Part shown: piece after piece, positions 20,413-29,854 of the stretch | Position numbering within the stretch: position 1 is the stretch's first letter | Layout: the number at the start of each line of letters is the position of its first letter | Assembly: GCA_963712905.1 (NCBI GenBank) | Contig: CAVQJU010000005.1 | Location: 1 to 64,000, forward strand | DNA from: CAVQJU01 sp963712905 | GTDB lineage: Bacteria > Acidobacteriota > Vicinamibacteria > Vicinamibacterales > CAVVIG01 | DNA: 64,000 nt | Direction: 5' to 3' | Translations under genes and position numbers: made by a program | The notes under the pieces: model-generated | What the model saw: only the letters and a program-made list of their open reading frames with translations | The model's database searches: none | What the model was told of the DNA's origin: nothing

Positions 20413-21704
20413 AGCTGGCGATCGTCGTTCAGCGCTACGGCCCCGCCATCAACGGCGGCGCCGAGCTCCACGCCCGCTACATCGCCGAACATCTGGCCCG
20501 TCACGCCGACGTGGAGGTGTTGACCACGTGCGCGACCGATTACGTGACGTGGCGGAACGAGCTGGCGCCGGGCGTGGAAACCGTCAACGGCGTGTCCGTG
20601 CGGCGGTTCCGCGTCAAGCACCAGCGCGATCCGCGGCTGTTCGGAAAACTGTCCGACCGCGTCTTCGATGAGCGGCACTCGCTGGCCGACGAGCTCGACT
20701 GGCTCGATGCCGAAGGGCCGACCAGCCCGGCGCTGGTCGACTACCTGAGCAAACACGGCGGTTCGTACGACTACTGCGTGTTCTTCAGCTACCGGTACTA
20801 CCACGCCTACCACGGCGCGCGCGCGGTGCCGGCACGCGCGATTCTGGTGCCGACAGCGGAACGGGACGCGGCCGTCGGCCTCCACATGTTCCATCCGGTC
20901 TTCCGCGGCGTTCGCGCGCTGATGTACAACTCGCACGAAGAGCGCGCGATGATCCAGGCCGTATCCGGCAACGAGCACGTGCCCGGGATCGTCGTCGGCG
21001 TGGGATCGGACGTGCCGCAGAATCCGCAGGCCGCCCGGTTCCGGCAGAAACACAACATCCGTGGCCCGTTCGCCATCTACGTGGGCCGGATCGATCAGAA
21101 CAAGGGCTGCCCCGAGCTGTTCGATTTCTTTCAGCGATATGCGAAAGAGCCGACGGGCCGCCTGTCCCTCGTGCTTGTGGGACACTCGCTCCTGCCGATT
21201 CCCCAGCACCCCCGCATCCGCCATCTGGGCTTCCTGGACGACGCCGACAAGTTCGACGGCATGGCCGCAGCGGATCTCCTGCTCATGCCGTCCTATTTCG
21301 AGAGCCTCTCGATGGTGGCGCTCGAAGCGTGGGCGCTCGGCAAGCCGGTCCTCGCCAACGCGAAGTGCGAGGTGCTCAAGGGCCAGTGCGTGCGCAGCAA
21401 CGCGGGGCTGTACTACGAGCGCTACGCCGAGTTCGCCGAGACGCTTCACGCCATCGAGCACAATCGCTGGCTGAGCGGGTCGCTCGGCCGGAACGGGCGC
21501 CAGTACTTTCAGAACAACTACGACTGGCGTGTGATCGAGCGGAAGTACCTGGACATGCTCGCGGAGCTGCAGGCCAACCCGGCGCGGCACACCATGGATC
21601 CCCTGCCCGGCCGTGCCGAACGGCGGCGCGACGACCTCGCGGCGGCCCAGGACGTGCTCGATCGCCTGCCGGGCGCGTCCGGTCAGGACCGGAGGCGCGC
21701 GTAG
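20409..21704 (+). CDS. GT4 glycosyltransferase, paralogue type A (first)
   Basis: GT-B fold, family GT4-like, 431 aa. N-terminal acceptor domain starts KLAIVVQRYGPAINGGAELHAR; the nucleotide-sugar domain has IYVGRIDQNKGCPELFDFF and the EX7E motif as ESLSMVALE. No membrane segment, so it acts at the cytoplasmic face on a lipid-linked acceptor. The N-terminal part matches the fourth GT of this operon closely (VEVLTTCA-DYVTW in both). A charged tail of about 45 residues follows the catalytic domain. GTG start overlaps the previous stop, and its TAG overlaps the next GTG. Confidence 0.9.
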   Translation: MKLAIVVQRYGPAINGGAELHARYIAEHLARHADVEVLTTCATDYVTWRNELAPGVETVNGVSVRRFRVKHQRDPRLFGKLSDRVFDERHSLADELDWLDAEGPTSPALVDYLSKHGGSYDYCVFFSYRYYHAYHGARAVPARAILVPTAERDAAVGLHMFHPVFRGVRALMYNSHEERAMIQAVSGNEHVPGIVVGVGSDVPQNPQAARFRQKHNIRGPFAIYVGRIDQNKGCPELFDFFQRYAKEPTGRLSLVLVGHSLLPIPQHPRIRHLGFLDDADKFDGMAAADLLLMPSYFESLSMVALEAWALGKPVLANAKCEVLKGQCVRSNAGLYYERYAEFAETLHAIEHNRWLSGSLGRNGRQYFQNNYDWRVIERKYLDMLAELQANPARHTMDPLPGRAERRRDDLAAAQDVLDRLPGASGQDRRRA

Positions 21705-22891
21705 TGCGCATCCACCAGGTGCTCGCGACGCTCGGATACGGCGACGCGATCGGCCACGAGGTGCTCGGCATCCAGCGTGTGCTGCGCGCGGCCGGCCACG
21801 AATCGGAGATTTTCGTCGAGACGGCCGACTCGCGTCTCGAGGCGCTGACGCGCGACTACCGCGAGCTGGTGGACTTCAGCGATCCCGATAACCTCCTGCT
21901 CCACCATTTCTCCCTCGGGTCGAAGGCGTCGCGCACCGCCTACGCGCTGCCCGATCGGATGGCGCTCATCTATCACAACATCACACCGCCCGAGTACTTC
22001 ATCGGGGTGCACCGCACCCTGGCGCGGCAGTGTTTCCGCGGCCGCCGCGAGCTTCGCGCCTACTCGGATCGCTGCGATCTCGCGATGGGCGACTCGGAGT
22101 TCAACCGCCAGGACCTGGCCTCTCTCGGTTTTCCGCGTACGGCGGTCCTGCCGGTCGTCCCGGACTTCTCCCATCTCGACCGGCCGGCGAACCACGTGCT
22201 CTCCGCCCAGTTCGACGACGACTGGACGAACGTCATGTTCGTGGGCCGGGTGATCGCGAACAAGAAGATCGAGGACGTCATCCGCTTCTTTCACGCCTAT
22301 CACTCGATGTTCAATCCCCGCTCGCGGCTGCTGATCGTCGGCGCCCAGAGCGGGTTCGAGCGGTATCTGGCGTCGCTTCACCAGCTGATCGCCGAGCTCG
22401 GGCTGTCCCACGTTCACTTCACGGGTCACGTGTCCGACGAAGAGCTCGTGGGCTTCTACGAGGTGGCCGACCTGTTCCTGTGCGCCAGCGAGCACGAGGG
22501 CTTCTGCGTTCCGATCGTGGAGGCCTTCTACATGCAGATCCCGGTGCTGGCCTTCGCCGCCACCGCGATCCCGGCAACGATGGACGGTGCGGGCGTACTG
22601 TACGAGACGAAGGATCCCCTTCACGTGGCCGCCCTGATGGACGCGATCATCTCGAACACCGGGCTCCAGGATGCGATCGTCGAAGGCCAGGCGGCCGCCG
22701 TGGACCGTCTGCGTTCCAGGGATTTTGCGGGAACGCTGCTCGGGTTCGTCGACGAGATCGTGGGCGGGCCCAGGGCGCCGGCGCCGCACGTCACCTACGA
22801 CTTCTGGCATCAGTTCGACGCCGCGCAGGCGCTCGAGGAGCTCCGGCTGTACCGGCCGTCCATCTACAAAGCGCTCCCGGAGGCGCCGTGA
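21704..22891 (+). CDS. GT4 glycosyltransferase, paralogue type B (first)
   Basis: GT-B fold glycosyltransferase, 395 aa from GTG 21704. Opening MRIHQVLATLGYGDAIGHEV, middle MFVGRVIANKKIEDVIRFF and the EX7E motif EGFCVPIVE are shared with the following gene. The phrase DLAMGDSEFNRQDLASLGF is paralleled by DLALGDSEYNRQELEQLGF in gene three. The longer in-frame ORF that starts inside the previous gene is not used. Sugar and acceptor cannot be told from sequence. Confidence 0.9.
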   Translation: MRIHQVLATLGYGDAIGHEVLGIQRVLRAAGHESEIFVETADSRLEALTRDYRELVDFSDPDNLLLHHFSLGSKASRTAYALPDRMALIYHNITPPEYFIGVHRTLARQCFRGRRELRAYSDRCDLAMGDSEFNRQDLASLGFPRTAVLPVVPDFSHLDRPANHVLSAQFDDDWTNVMFVGRVIANKKIEDVIRFFHAYHSMFNPRSRLLIVGAQSGFERYLASLHQLIAELGLSHVHFTGHVSDEELVGFYEVADLFLCASEHEGFCVPIVEAFYMQIPVLAFAATAIPATMDGAGVLYETKDPLHVAALMDAIISNTGLQDAIVEGQAAAVDRLRSRDFAGTLLGFVDEIVGGPRAPAPHVTYDFWHQFDAAQALEELRLYRPSIYKALPEAP

Positions 22892-23952
22892 TCGTCAACC
22901 AGTGGGTGCCTGCCGCCCACCGCGGCGACGCGATCGGCGACAGCGCACGGCGGGTCCGCGACCTGCTCCGGCAGCTCGGCCACTCGTCCGACTTGTACGC
23001 CCTGTCCATCGACGACGAGCTGACCGGCGACGTGCGGCCGTTCAGCGACCCGGACGCGCGGCGGGGCGACCTGACCATCTTTCACTACGCCCTCCCGTCG
23101 CCGATGACCGAGGCGTTCGCGTCGCTGGACTCCGGGCGCATCCTGCAGTATCACAACGTGACGCCCGCCGCGTTCTTCGCTCCCTACGATGCCAACCTGT
23201 TCCGGCTGGCCGCGCTCGGCCGGAGCGAGCTCGCCACGCTGGCGGGACGCGTGGATCTGGCGCTCGGCGACTCGGAGTACAACCGTCAGGAGCTCGAGCA
23301 GCTCGGATTCCAGCCGACCGGCGTCTTCCCCATTGCCGTCGACACGAGCCGCGTCACCCGGCGCGTCAACCGGCCGTCGCTCGAAGGCATCCTGGACGAC
23401 GGGCTCGTGAATTTTCTGTTCGTCGGCCGGATCGCGCCCAACAAAAAGATCGAAGACCACATCCGCCTGGCCGAGCACTACAAGCGCTATGTCGACGCGT
23501 ACTACCGTTTCATCTTCGTCGGACGGTTCGACGTCGTGCCACGGTATTATTCGATGATTCGCGCGCTGATGGCGGAGTACCGGCTGCTGCACGATCGCTT
23601 CATTTTCACGGGTCCGGTTCCGGACGAGGAACTGGCCGTGTACTACCAGCACGCCGCCGTCTACACGTCGCTCAGCGAACACGAAGGCTTCTGCGTGCCG
23701 CTGGTCGAAGCCATGGCGGCTGACGTCCCCGTGCTCGCGTACTCGGCCGCCGCGGTGCCGGATACGCTCGGCGGCGCGGGCGTGCAGTTCGCCCCGAAGG
23801 ATCTCGAGTTCGCCGCGGAGCTTCTCGGCGAGCTGGCGTTCAACGACGACCTGCGGGCGTCGGTCATCGCCGGCCAGCGCCGGCGCCTGGAGGATTTCGG
23901 CGACGCGCGGGTTTCGCGCGAGCTCACGTCGATCATCCATCAAGCCTCGTGA
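22888..23952 (+). CDS. GT4 glycosyltransferase, paralogue type B (second)
   Basis: GT-B fold glycosyltransferase, 354 aa from GTG 22888, overlapping the previous stop (GTGA). It is a paralogue of the preceding gene: IVNQWVPAAHRGDAIGDSARR, FLFVGRIAPNKKIEDHIRLAEHY, EX7E as EGFCVPLVE. The pair probably arose by tandem duplication and then diverged to act on different linkages. No transmembrane helix. The much longer frame running back through the previous gene is a shadow. Confidence 0.9.
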   Translation: MIVNQWVPAAHRGDAIGDSARRVRDLLRQLGHSSDLYALSIDDELTGDVRPFSDPDARRGDLTIFHYALPSPMTEAFASLDSGRILQYHNVTPAAFFAPYDANLFRLAALGRSELATLAGRVDLALGDSEYNRQELEQLGFQPTGVFPIAVDTSRVTRRVNRPSLEGILDDGLVNFLFVGRIAPNKKIEDHIRLAEHYKRYVDAYYRFIFVGRFDVVPRYYSMIRALMAEYRLLHDRFIFTGPVPDEELAVYYQHAAVYTSLSEHEGFCVPLVEAMAADVPVLAYSAAAVPDTLGGAGVQFAPKDLEFAAELLGELAFNDDLRASVIAGQRRRLEDFGDARVSRELTSIIHQAS

Positions 23953-25235
23953 AACTCGCCTTCATCATCCAACGCTACGGCGCCGAAGTCCTGGGCGGAT
24001 CCGAACAGCTGTGCCGGCTGCTCGCCGAACGGCTCGCCCTCCAGCACGACGTGGAGGTCCTGACCACCTGCGCCCAAGACTACGTGACCTGGAAGAACGA
24101 ATATCCGGAGGGCGTGGACCGCATCCGGGGCGTGACGGTGCGGCGCTTCGCCAGCGCCGCCGAGCGCGACATCGAGTCGTTCAACAAGCTGTCCGAGTGG
24201 ATCTACAACAACCCGCACAGCCGGGCCGACGAGCTCGAATGGCTGAAGCAGCAGGGGCCGTGGTGCCCGGCGCTCATCGAACACCTGAAGCGGCACCAGG
24301 GACAGTACGACGTCCTGGTCTTCTTCACGTACCTGTACGCGACAACGGTACTCGGTCTTGACGTGGTCCCCTCGCGAAGCGTGCTCGTGTCGACGGCCCA
24401 CGACGAGCCCGCGATCCGTCTCGGCATCTTCAAGGACGTCTTCAGCAAGCCGGCGGCACTCTGCTACCTGACCGAAAGCGAACGACGGTTCGTGCAGGAG
24501 GAGTTCCGGGAGCGCCCGCTGCTCGAAGAAGTGACAGGTGTCGGCATCGACATGGGGCAGCACAACCAGTATCCCCGGATGCCGGCGCGCGTCGAGGCCG
24601 GCGACGGAGACGACGCCGAGAACGGCCCTTCCGAAGCGGACGAGGACGCGCCTTCAGGCATCCCCGCGCACCTCATCGAACGGGGCGTCGTCTTCCGCCG
24701 CCGTCACAGGCTGTACGGTCCGGTTGCGCTGTACGGGGGACGAATCGATCCGGGCAAGGGCTGCGAGGAATTGCTCGACTACTTCGGCGCGTACGTCGGC
24801 GACGGCGGAGAGGCCACGCTGGCGCTCATGGGCGCCAAGCTCATGTCGCTGCCAGAGGAGCCCTACGTGAGGTTCGCGGGCCTTCTTTCCGACCGCGAAC
24901 GCCTGGAAGCCCTCGAAGCCGCGACGGTGGTGATCTGTCCGTCGCCTTACGAAAGCCTGTCGCTCCTGGCGCTCGAGGCGCTGGCCGTCGGCACACCGGT
25001 GCTCGTGAACGCCCGAAGCGCCGTCCTGGTGGAGCACTGTGTCAGAAGCAACGGCGGCCTGTACTACGCCGACGGCGATGAATTTGCGGAGTGCCTCACC
25101 CTGCTGGTCCGCGACACGCGCCTGCGAACCGCGCTCGGCCAGAACGGACGCGACTACATCCGGCGGAACTACCGCTGGGACATCGTGCTCGGCAAGTACG
25201 AACGGATTTTCGCCAAGGTCCGGAACGCGCGGTAG
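23949..25235 (+). CDS. GT4 glycosyltransferase, paralogue type A (second)
   Basis: GT-B fold glycosyltransferase, 428 aa, GTG start overlapping the previous stop. N-terminus KLAFIIQRYGAEVLGGSEQL and VEVLTTCAQDYVTWKNE mirror the first GT; EX7E is ESLSLLALE. A short acidic insertion (about residues 217-238, GDGDDAENGPSEADEDAPSG) separates the two domains and is absent from the paralogue. Last gene of the operon, ending 2 bases from the convergent NtrC-type gene, with no visible terminator between. Confidence 0.9.
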   Translation: MKLAFIIQRYGAEVLGGSEQLCRLLAERLALQHDVEVLTTCAQDYVTWKNEYPEGVDRIRGVTVRRFASAAERDIESFNKLSEWIYNNPHSRADELEWLKQQGPWCPALIEHLKRHQGQYDVLVFFTYLYATTVLGLDVVPSRSVLVSTAHDEPAIRLGIFKDVFSKPAALCYLTESERRFVQEEFRERPLLEEVTGVGIDMGQHNQYPRMPARVEAGDGDDAENGPSEADEDAPSGIPAHLIERGVVFRRRHRLYGPVALYGGRIDPGKGCEELLDYFGAYVGDGGEATLALMGAKLMSLPEEPYVRFAGLLSDRERLEALEAATVVICPSPYESLSLLALEALAVGTPVLVNARSAVLVEHCVRSNGGLYYADGDEFAECLTLLVRDTRLRTALGQNGRDYIRRNYRWDIVLGKYERIFAKVRNAR

Positions 25236-25237
25236 GC

Positions 25238-26764
25238 CTACTTGTCCTCGAAGGCGCCGGCCACGGCCGGCGTCAGCGGGTCGACTGGGGCGGCCGGGCG
25301 GGCCGGCTCAACGGGCGTGACGGGCTCGGCCGACGGGTCGGCGGCGCTTCCGCTTTCATGGCCGTTGCGCTTGCGCCTCGGCCGGATGTCGTGGCGCTTG
25401 ATCATCTCGTTCAGCGTGGTCGGCTTGATGTGCAGCAGCTCTGCCGCGCGCTTCTGCACGCCGCCCGCCGCCTCGAGCGTCGTCTCGATGAGCCGTTTCT
25501 CGAAGTCGGTGATCACGTCCTTGAACGAGATGCCTTCCGGCGGGACGACAAACTGCGGCGGCAGTTGCAGGCTCGGCGTCTTCCTCACGTGATCGGGGAT
25601 GAGCTCGACGCCAATCCGCGGCGATGACGTCAGCACCACCGCCCGCTCGATGACGTTTTCGAGCTCGCGCACGTTGCCCGGCCAGTCGTAGTCGCTGATC
25701 AAATCGAGCGCATCGGGCATCAGCTCGAGCCCGGTCTTGTGGTTCTCCTCGCCGTACTTGTTCAGGAAGCACTGCGTCAGGAGCGGGATGTCGTCCTTCC
25801 GCTCGCGCAGCGGCGGCAGCTGGATGGAAATCACGTGGAGCCGGTAGAAGAGATCCTCGCGGAACTTCCCTTCGTCCATCATCTGCCGGAGGTCGACGTT
25901 GGTGGCCGCGATGATGCGCACGTCGACTTTGATGGTTTCCATGCCGCCCAGCCGCATGAAGTCGCGCTCCTGAATCACGCGCAGCAGCTTGGCTTGTGTT
26001 TCGAGCGGCACGTTCCCGATTTCGTCGAAGAAGATGCTGCCCTTGTCCGCGAGGTCGAAGAGGCCCTTCTTCGGGTAGACGGCGCCCGTGAACGCGCCCT
26101 TCACGTGGCCGAAGAGCGTCGATTCCAGGAGGTCAGGCGGGAGATTCCCAGAGTTGACGGTCACGAACGAACGGTCCGAGCGCGAGGAGTTGGCGTGAAT
26201 CGCGCGGGCCACCAGTTCCTTGCCGGTGCCGCTTTCGCCCTGAATCAGGATCGTCGACCGGCTCGGCGCGGCCTGGATGATCAGGTCGAACACCTGGCGC
26301 ATCCTCGGGCTGCGGCCGATGATGTTCGCGAACTTGTGATACCGCTCCTGGATGTTCTGGCGGAGCGACCGGTTTTCGTGGACGAGACGTCGCCGCTCCA
26401 TCGCGTTCCTGACGACGACCAGCACTTCGTCGTTCTTGAACGGCTTGGTGATGTAGTCGAACGCGCCGCTCTTCATCGCGGAGATGGCGCTCTCGACCGA
26501 CGCGTAGGCCGTGATGATGATGACGGCGAGGTCCTCGTCGATCCGACGCAGCTCGTCGAGCGTGGCGATGCCGTCGACGCCGGGCATCATGATGTCCACG
26601 ATGGCCGCGTCGAAGGGCAGCGCGCGCGCCAGCTCGAGGCCCTCGGCGCCCGAGGTCGCGAGCCGGACGTCGTAGCCTTCCCGAGTCAGCAGCGTCTCGA
26701 GAATCTCGCGCATGATCTCCTCGTCGTCCACGACGAGGACCGTACCTTTGTGGGAAGCAGCCAT
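25238..26764 (-). CDS. NtrC-family sigma54-dependent response regulator
   Basis: A 508-aa activator in three domains. Receiver with D57 as the phospho-acceptor (VDIMMPG) and K108 in TKPFK; AAA+ domain with Walker A GESGTGKE (176-183), the sigma54-contact loop GAFTGA (223-228) and Walker B SIFFDE; C-terminal Fis-type helix-turn-helix (GGVQKRAAELLHIKPTTLNEMIKR) followed by a disordered Pro/Ala tail of about 40 residues. It binds enhancer-like sites upstream of sigma54 promoters. It follows its histidine kinase with a 1-base gap. Targets are not known; a near-consensus sigma54 promoter occurs in this window at 55040. Confidence 0.95.
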   Translation of the reverse strand: MAASHKGTVLVVDDEEIMREILETLLTREGYDVRLATSGAEGLELARALPFDAAIVDIMMPGVDGIATLDELRRIDEDLAVIIITAYASVESAISAMKSGAFDYITKPFKNDEVLVVVRNAMERRRLVHENRSLRQNIQERYHKFANIIGRSPRMRQVFDLIIQAAPSRSTILIQGESGTGKELVARAIHANSSRSDRSFVTVNSGNLPPDLLESTLFGHVKGAFTGAVYPKKGLFDLADKGSIFFDEIGNVPLETQAKLLRVIQERDFMRLGGMETIKVDVRIIAATNVDLRQMMDEGKFREDLFYRLHVISIQLPPLRERKDDIPLLTQCFLNKYGEENHKTGLELMPDALDLISDYDWPGNVRELENVIERAVVLTSSPRIGVELIPDHVRKTPSLQLPPQFVVPPEGISFKDVITDFEKRLIETTLEAAGGVQKRAAELLHIKPTTLNEMIKRHDIRPRRKRNGHESGSAADPSAEPVTPVEPARPAAPVDPLTPAVAGAFEDK

Positions 26765-26765
26765 G

Positions 26766-29663
26766 CTAGTTCGTCGCGCTCCGCGCCTCGACCTGTTCGA
26801 GCGGCAGCGTCAGGGTGAACCGGGTGCCCTGGCCCACCGCGCTGTCGCAGCGAATCGACCCCTGATGCTCGTGCACGATCCCGTAGATGATCGACAGGCC
26901 GAGCCCCGTGCCGCGGCCGATGGCTTTCGTGGTGAAAAACGGATCGTAGATGCGCGCCAGCTGTTCTGACGGGATGCCCGAACCCGTGTCGGCGACCTCG
27001 GCGACGGCGGCGTCGCCGTCCATCCGCGTCGAAACCGACAGCCAGCCACCCCTGGGCATCGCATCGCGCGCGTTCAGGAACAGGTTGAGGAACACCTGCT
27101 GGAGCTGGTGCTCGACGCCGGGGACGATCACCGGCGCCGCCGACAGTTCGCGCCGGATCTTGATGCTGCCCACTTCGAACTGGTGCTCGAGCAGCGAGAA
27201 CACGTCGCTCACCACGGCGTTGAGATCCACGGATGTCCGTTCCGCGTCCCCCGCGCCAGGCCGGGAGAGCGTCAGCAGGCCGTTGACGATCTTCGCAGCG
27301 CGGAACGTCTGCTTCTCGATCTTCTCCAGCAGGACTGTTCTTGGATCGTCGGGGTCGGCCCCGTCCAGCAACATCTGCGTAAAGCTCGAGATCCCGGTCA
27401 GCGGCGTGTTCACCTCGTGCGCGACGCCCGCCGCCAGCAGGCCGATCGAGGCCATCTTCTCCGAGATCTGCAGCTGCTCCTCGAGGCGCACGCGATCCGT
27501 GATGTCCTCGAGCAGGAGAATCATTCCGGACACGTCGGCATCCGCGGTCTGCCCCTGCAGCGGAACCGCCGTGGCGTTGATCAGCAGCTTCGACGAGGCG
27601 TCGGTTGGCGGGTCGCCGGACCGCGAGCGACGCGTCAGCGGCACGCGGAACAGCGTCGCGCCATAGGGATTCTCCCGCCAGGCCGCGCGAAGCGCGTCCA
27701 CGAAGGGCTGGTCGAACACGTCGGGCAGCCGCCGGCCGATCGCGCTCGAGCGCGAGACGCCGTAGAAGCCCTCGAGCGCCCGGTTCCACCTGACGATCCG
27801 CTCGTCCACGTCGCACACCACGAGGCCATCGTCGAGCGATTCGAGGATGTTCTCGTTGAACTCGCGCATGCGGCCAAGTTCTTCGGCCTTCAGGTGCAGC
27901 TGCCGGTACAGCCGCCCGTTCTCGATAGCGGTCGCGACCTGGCCGGCCACGGATGTCAGCAGGGCCAGATCCTCGCTGTTGAACGGCTCGTCGTTGTCCT
28001 TCCGCCCGAGCGCCAGAACGGCGATCGCGCCGCCCTCGAACACGCACGGCACGAAGTAGTCGATCGCGTTGTCGCGCCAGAACTCGATTTCCTCGGCGAG
28101 AAACAGGGCGGCCGCGGTCGGGTCGTCGAGCGCGGCGGTGTAACCCGCGTCCAGCCGCGGCAGAAGCGACGAGTCGCGGGCAAGAGGTGGCACCGGTTCG
28201 TCGAATCCGAAATCGCCGATGGCCACGAAGCCGCCTGCCCGCTCGTCGGCCAGCATCAGGGCCATCCGGTCGACGCCGAGCGTCTCGACGATGCGCGTCA
28301 CCAGGCGCTGGCTGAGCCGCATGACATCGAGGTCGCTGTTGAGATCGCGCGCGAAGCCGAGCAGCGCCCGGCGGTAGTCGTAGCGGTCGCGATAAAACAC
28401 GCGGTCGAGGGCATTGCGGACCGACTGCTTCACCGGCTGCGCGACGAGCACGACGACGAAGGTCGCCAGCAGGGCGACGATCCAGTTGTGCTGGTCGGCG
28501 TCGTTCGCGAACAGATAGCCGGCGAGCCGCAGCATCGCGAAATAGAGAACCGCGCTCGCGGACAGGAACGCCGTGTACGCCAGCCCTCGCTTGATGATCA
28601 CTTCGACGTCGCGGAGGCGGTACCGGACGATGGCGCTGGCGAAGGTCAGCGGCACGACGCAGAGCGGAATGGCCGTCAACTGCATCAGCGGCGGATCCAT
28701 GCCGAGCGCCCAGGGCAGCGCGTAGAACAGCGCGAACGGGCCGACGCCAAGAGCCGTGCCCCAGGCGATCCACCGCAGCTGCCGCTGGCCGGTTTCGGAC
28801 GTGATCTGCCCGAAGGCGCGCATGAGCACCGCGAGCGCGGCCATGGCGCACGAGAAGAGGTAGATGTGGTCGGCCCGGTCCAGCGCGTCGATCGCGCGGG
28901 AGAACGCCTGTCCATCGGCGGCCCCACGGGTCACGACCATCACGCGCGCCGCGCCGAGCGCAAGGGCCGGAATGTAGACCAGCGGGACGAACCGCGACCA
29001 GCCGGACCGCGATCGGGGCGGACGCTGCGGAAATTCGGCCGTGAAGTCGAGCAGCAGCGGCGGCAGCAGGACCATGGCGACCGCGTCGCCCCAATAGAAG
29101 ACCCAGTCCAGCCGATCGAACGGCCCGTTGAACGAGAAGGTGAACACGCCGAAGAACGCGACGCAGAGCCAGAAGAAATGGAGCGTCGCCTGATCGTCCG
29201 GTCGGCGCAGCCGCACCGACGCGCCGACGAGCAGCGTGAAGAGCCCGACGGCAGCCAGCACGAAATACATGGGGCTGCTGCGCGGCAGCGGCGCCAGGGC
29301 GATGTCGAGGGCCTGCTGCGCCCCGAGGCGGACGATCGTGTAGGAGAGCCGCGTCCCGGCAGTGCTGCGATACTCGAGGGCGAGGACGTCCGCCGGGCGT
29401 TCGATGGGCGACCCGTTGATGGCAATCAACACGTCGCCGCGCGCGATGCCGGCTGATCCCGCGGGCGAATTCTCCGCGACCTCCGCAGCCGTCACGCCTT
29501 CAGGACGCGCCTGCCACAGGACCCCGTCCTCGACCTGGCGCCACTGCGCACGCATGGCGATGTTGGCGAGACCCAGGACGAGCAGGACCGCCACAACGGC
29601 CAGCGCGAACAGCGATCGCCCCCAGGCGAGCACACGGCGATGCGGGGTCAGCGACTCAGGCAT
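26766..29663 (-). CDS. Membrane histidine kinase with PDZ, GAF and PAS domains
   Basis: A 965-aa sensor kinase. Order: a membrane helix (about 11-33); a PDZ-like domain in the periplasm (about 45-125, VAENSPAGSAGIARGDVLIAINGSPI); a multi-helix membrane region (about 132-400); a GAF domain (about 450-590); a PAS domain (about 610-725); the dimerisation/phospho-acceptor helix with H749 (AAGVAHEVNTPL); and an ATPase domain with N box (LNLFLNARDAM), G1 (ADTGSGIP) and G2 (GRGTGLGLSI). The PDZ suggests sensing of protein C-termini or misfolded envelope proteins, but the ligand is unknown. Co-transcribed with its NtrC-type regulator. Confidence 0.93.
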   Translation of the reverse strand: MPESLTPHRRVLAWGRSLFALAVVAVLLVLGLANIAMRAQWRQVEDGVLWQARPEGVTAAEVAENSPAGSAGIARGDVLIAINGSPIERPADVLALEYRSTAGTRLSYTIVRLGAQQALDIALAPLPRSSPMYFVLAAVGLFTLLVGASVRLRRPDDQATLHFFWLCVAFFGVFTFSFNGPFDRLDWVFYWGDAVAMVLLPPLLLDFTAEFPQRPPRSRSGWSRFVPLVYIPALALGAARVMVVTRGAADGQAFSRAIDALDRADHIYLFSCAMAALAVLMRAFGQITSETGQRQLRWIAWGTALGVGPFALFYALPWALGMDPPLMQLTAIPLCVVPLTFASAIVRYRLRDVEVIIKRGLAYTAFLSASAVLYFAMLRLAGYLFANDADQHNWIVALLATFVVVLVAQPVKQSVRNALDRVFYRDRYDYRRALLGFARDLNSDLDVMRLSQRLVTRIVETLGVDRMALMLADERAGGFVAIGDFGFDEPVPPLARDSSLLPRLDAGYTAALDDPTAAALFLAEEIEFWRDNAIDYFVPCVFEGGAIAVLALGRKDNDEPFNSEDLALLTSVAGQVATAIENGRLYRQLHLKAEELGRMREFNENILESLDDGLVVCDVDERIVRWNRALEGFYGVSRSSAIGRRLPDVFDQPFVDALRAAWRENPYGATLFRVPLTRRSRSGDPPTDASSKLLINATAVPLQGQTADADVSGMILLLEDITDRVRLEEQLQISEKMASIGLLAAGVAHEVNTPLTGISSFTQMLLDGADPDDPRTVLLEKIEKQTFRAAKIVNGLLTLSRPGAGDAERTSVDLNAVVSDVFSLLEHQFEVGSIKIRRELSAAPVIVPGVEHQLQQVFLNLFLNARDAMPRGGWLSVSTRMDGDAAVAEVADTGSGIPSEQLARIYDPFFTTKAIGRGTGLGLSIIYGIVHEHQGSIRCDSAVGQGTRFTLTLPLEQVEARSATN

Positions 29664-29709
29664 GGATCGGGCGCAGACAGGTTGTCGGGCACAAAGCCAT
29701 TAGACGAGA

Positions 29710-29726
29710 AGCAAACGCCGTTCCCT
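29710..29726 (-). promoter_or_regulatory. Weak sigma54-like site upstream of the histidine kinase
   Basis: On the minus strand AGGGAAC-N5-TTTGCT has the GG-N10-GC spacing and a good -12 half, but the -24 half is poor. It lies 47 bases before the kinase ATG, inside the AT-richer gap 29664-29854 that otherwise holds no gene. If real, the kinase/regulator pair could activate itself. Confidence 0.25.
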
Positions 29727-29854
29727 GATCCAGCGGAATGGACATAGCCTAAGTAATTGAAAACACTACATCTTATATGCTTGCCTGCGCGGCAGAGACA
29801 CCTCGGATCCAAAATAAATAGACCGTCATCCAAAATTGTGGATCGAGAGAGAGT

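Noticed and set aside
27108..29456. 782-aa plus-strand ORF opposite the histidine kinase
   Set aside because: Shadow of the kinase gene; the sequence shows no domains and has the Arg/His-rich composition of antisense frames.
29770..29854. Intrinsic terminator after the outer-membrane barrel gene
   Set aside because: ATCCA-TGGAT can pair, but the stem is only five base pairs and AT-rich with a poor T-tract on the minus strand.
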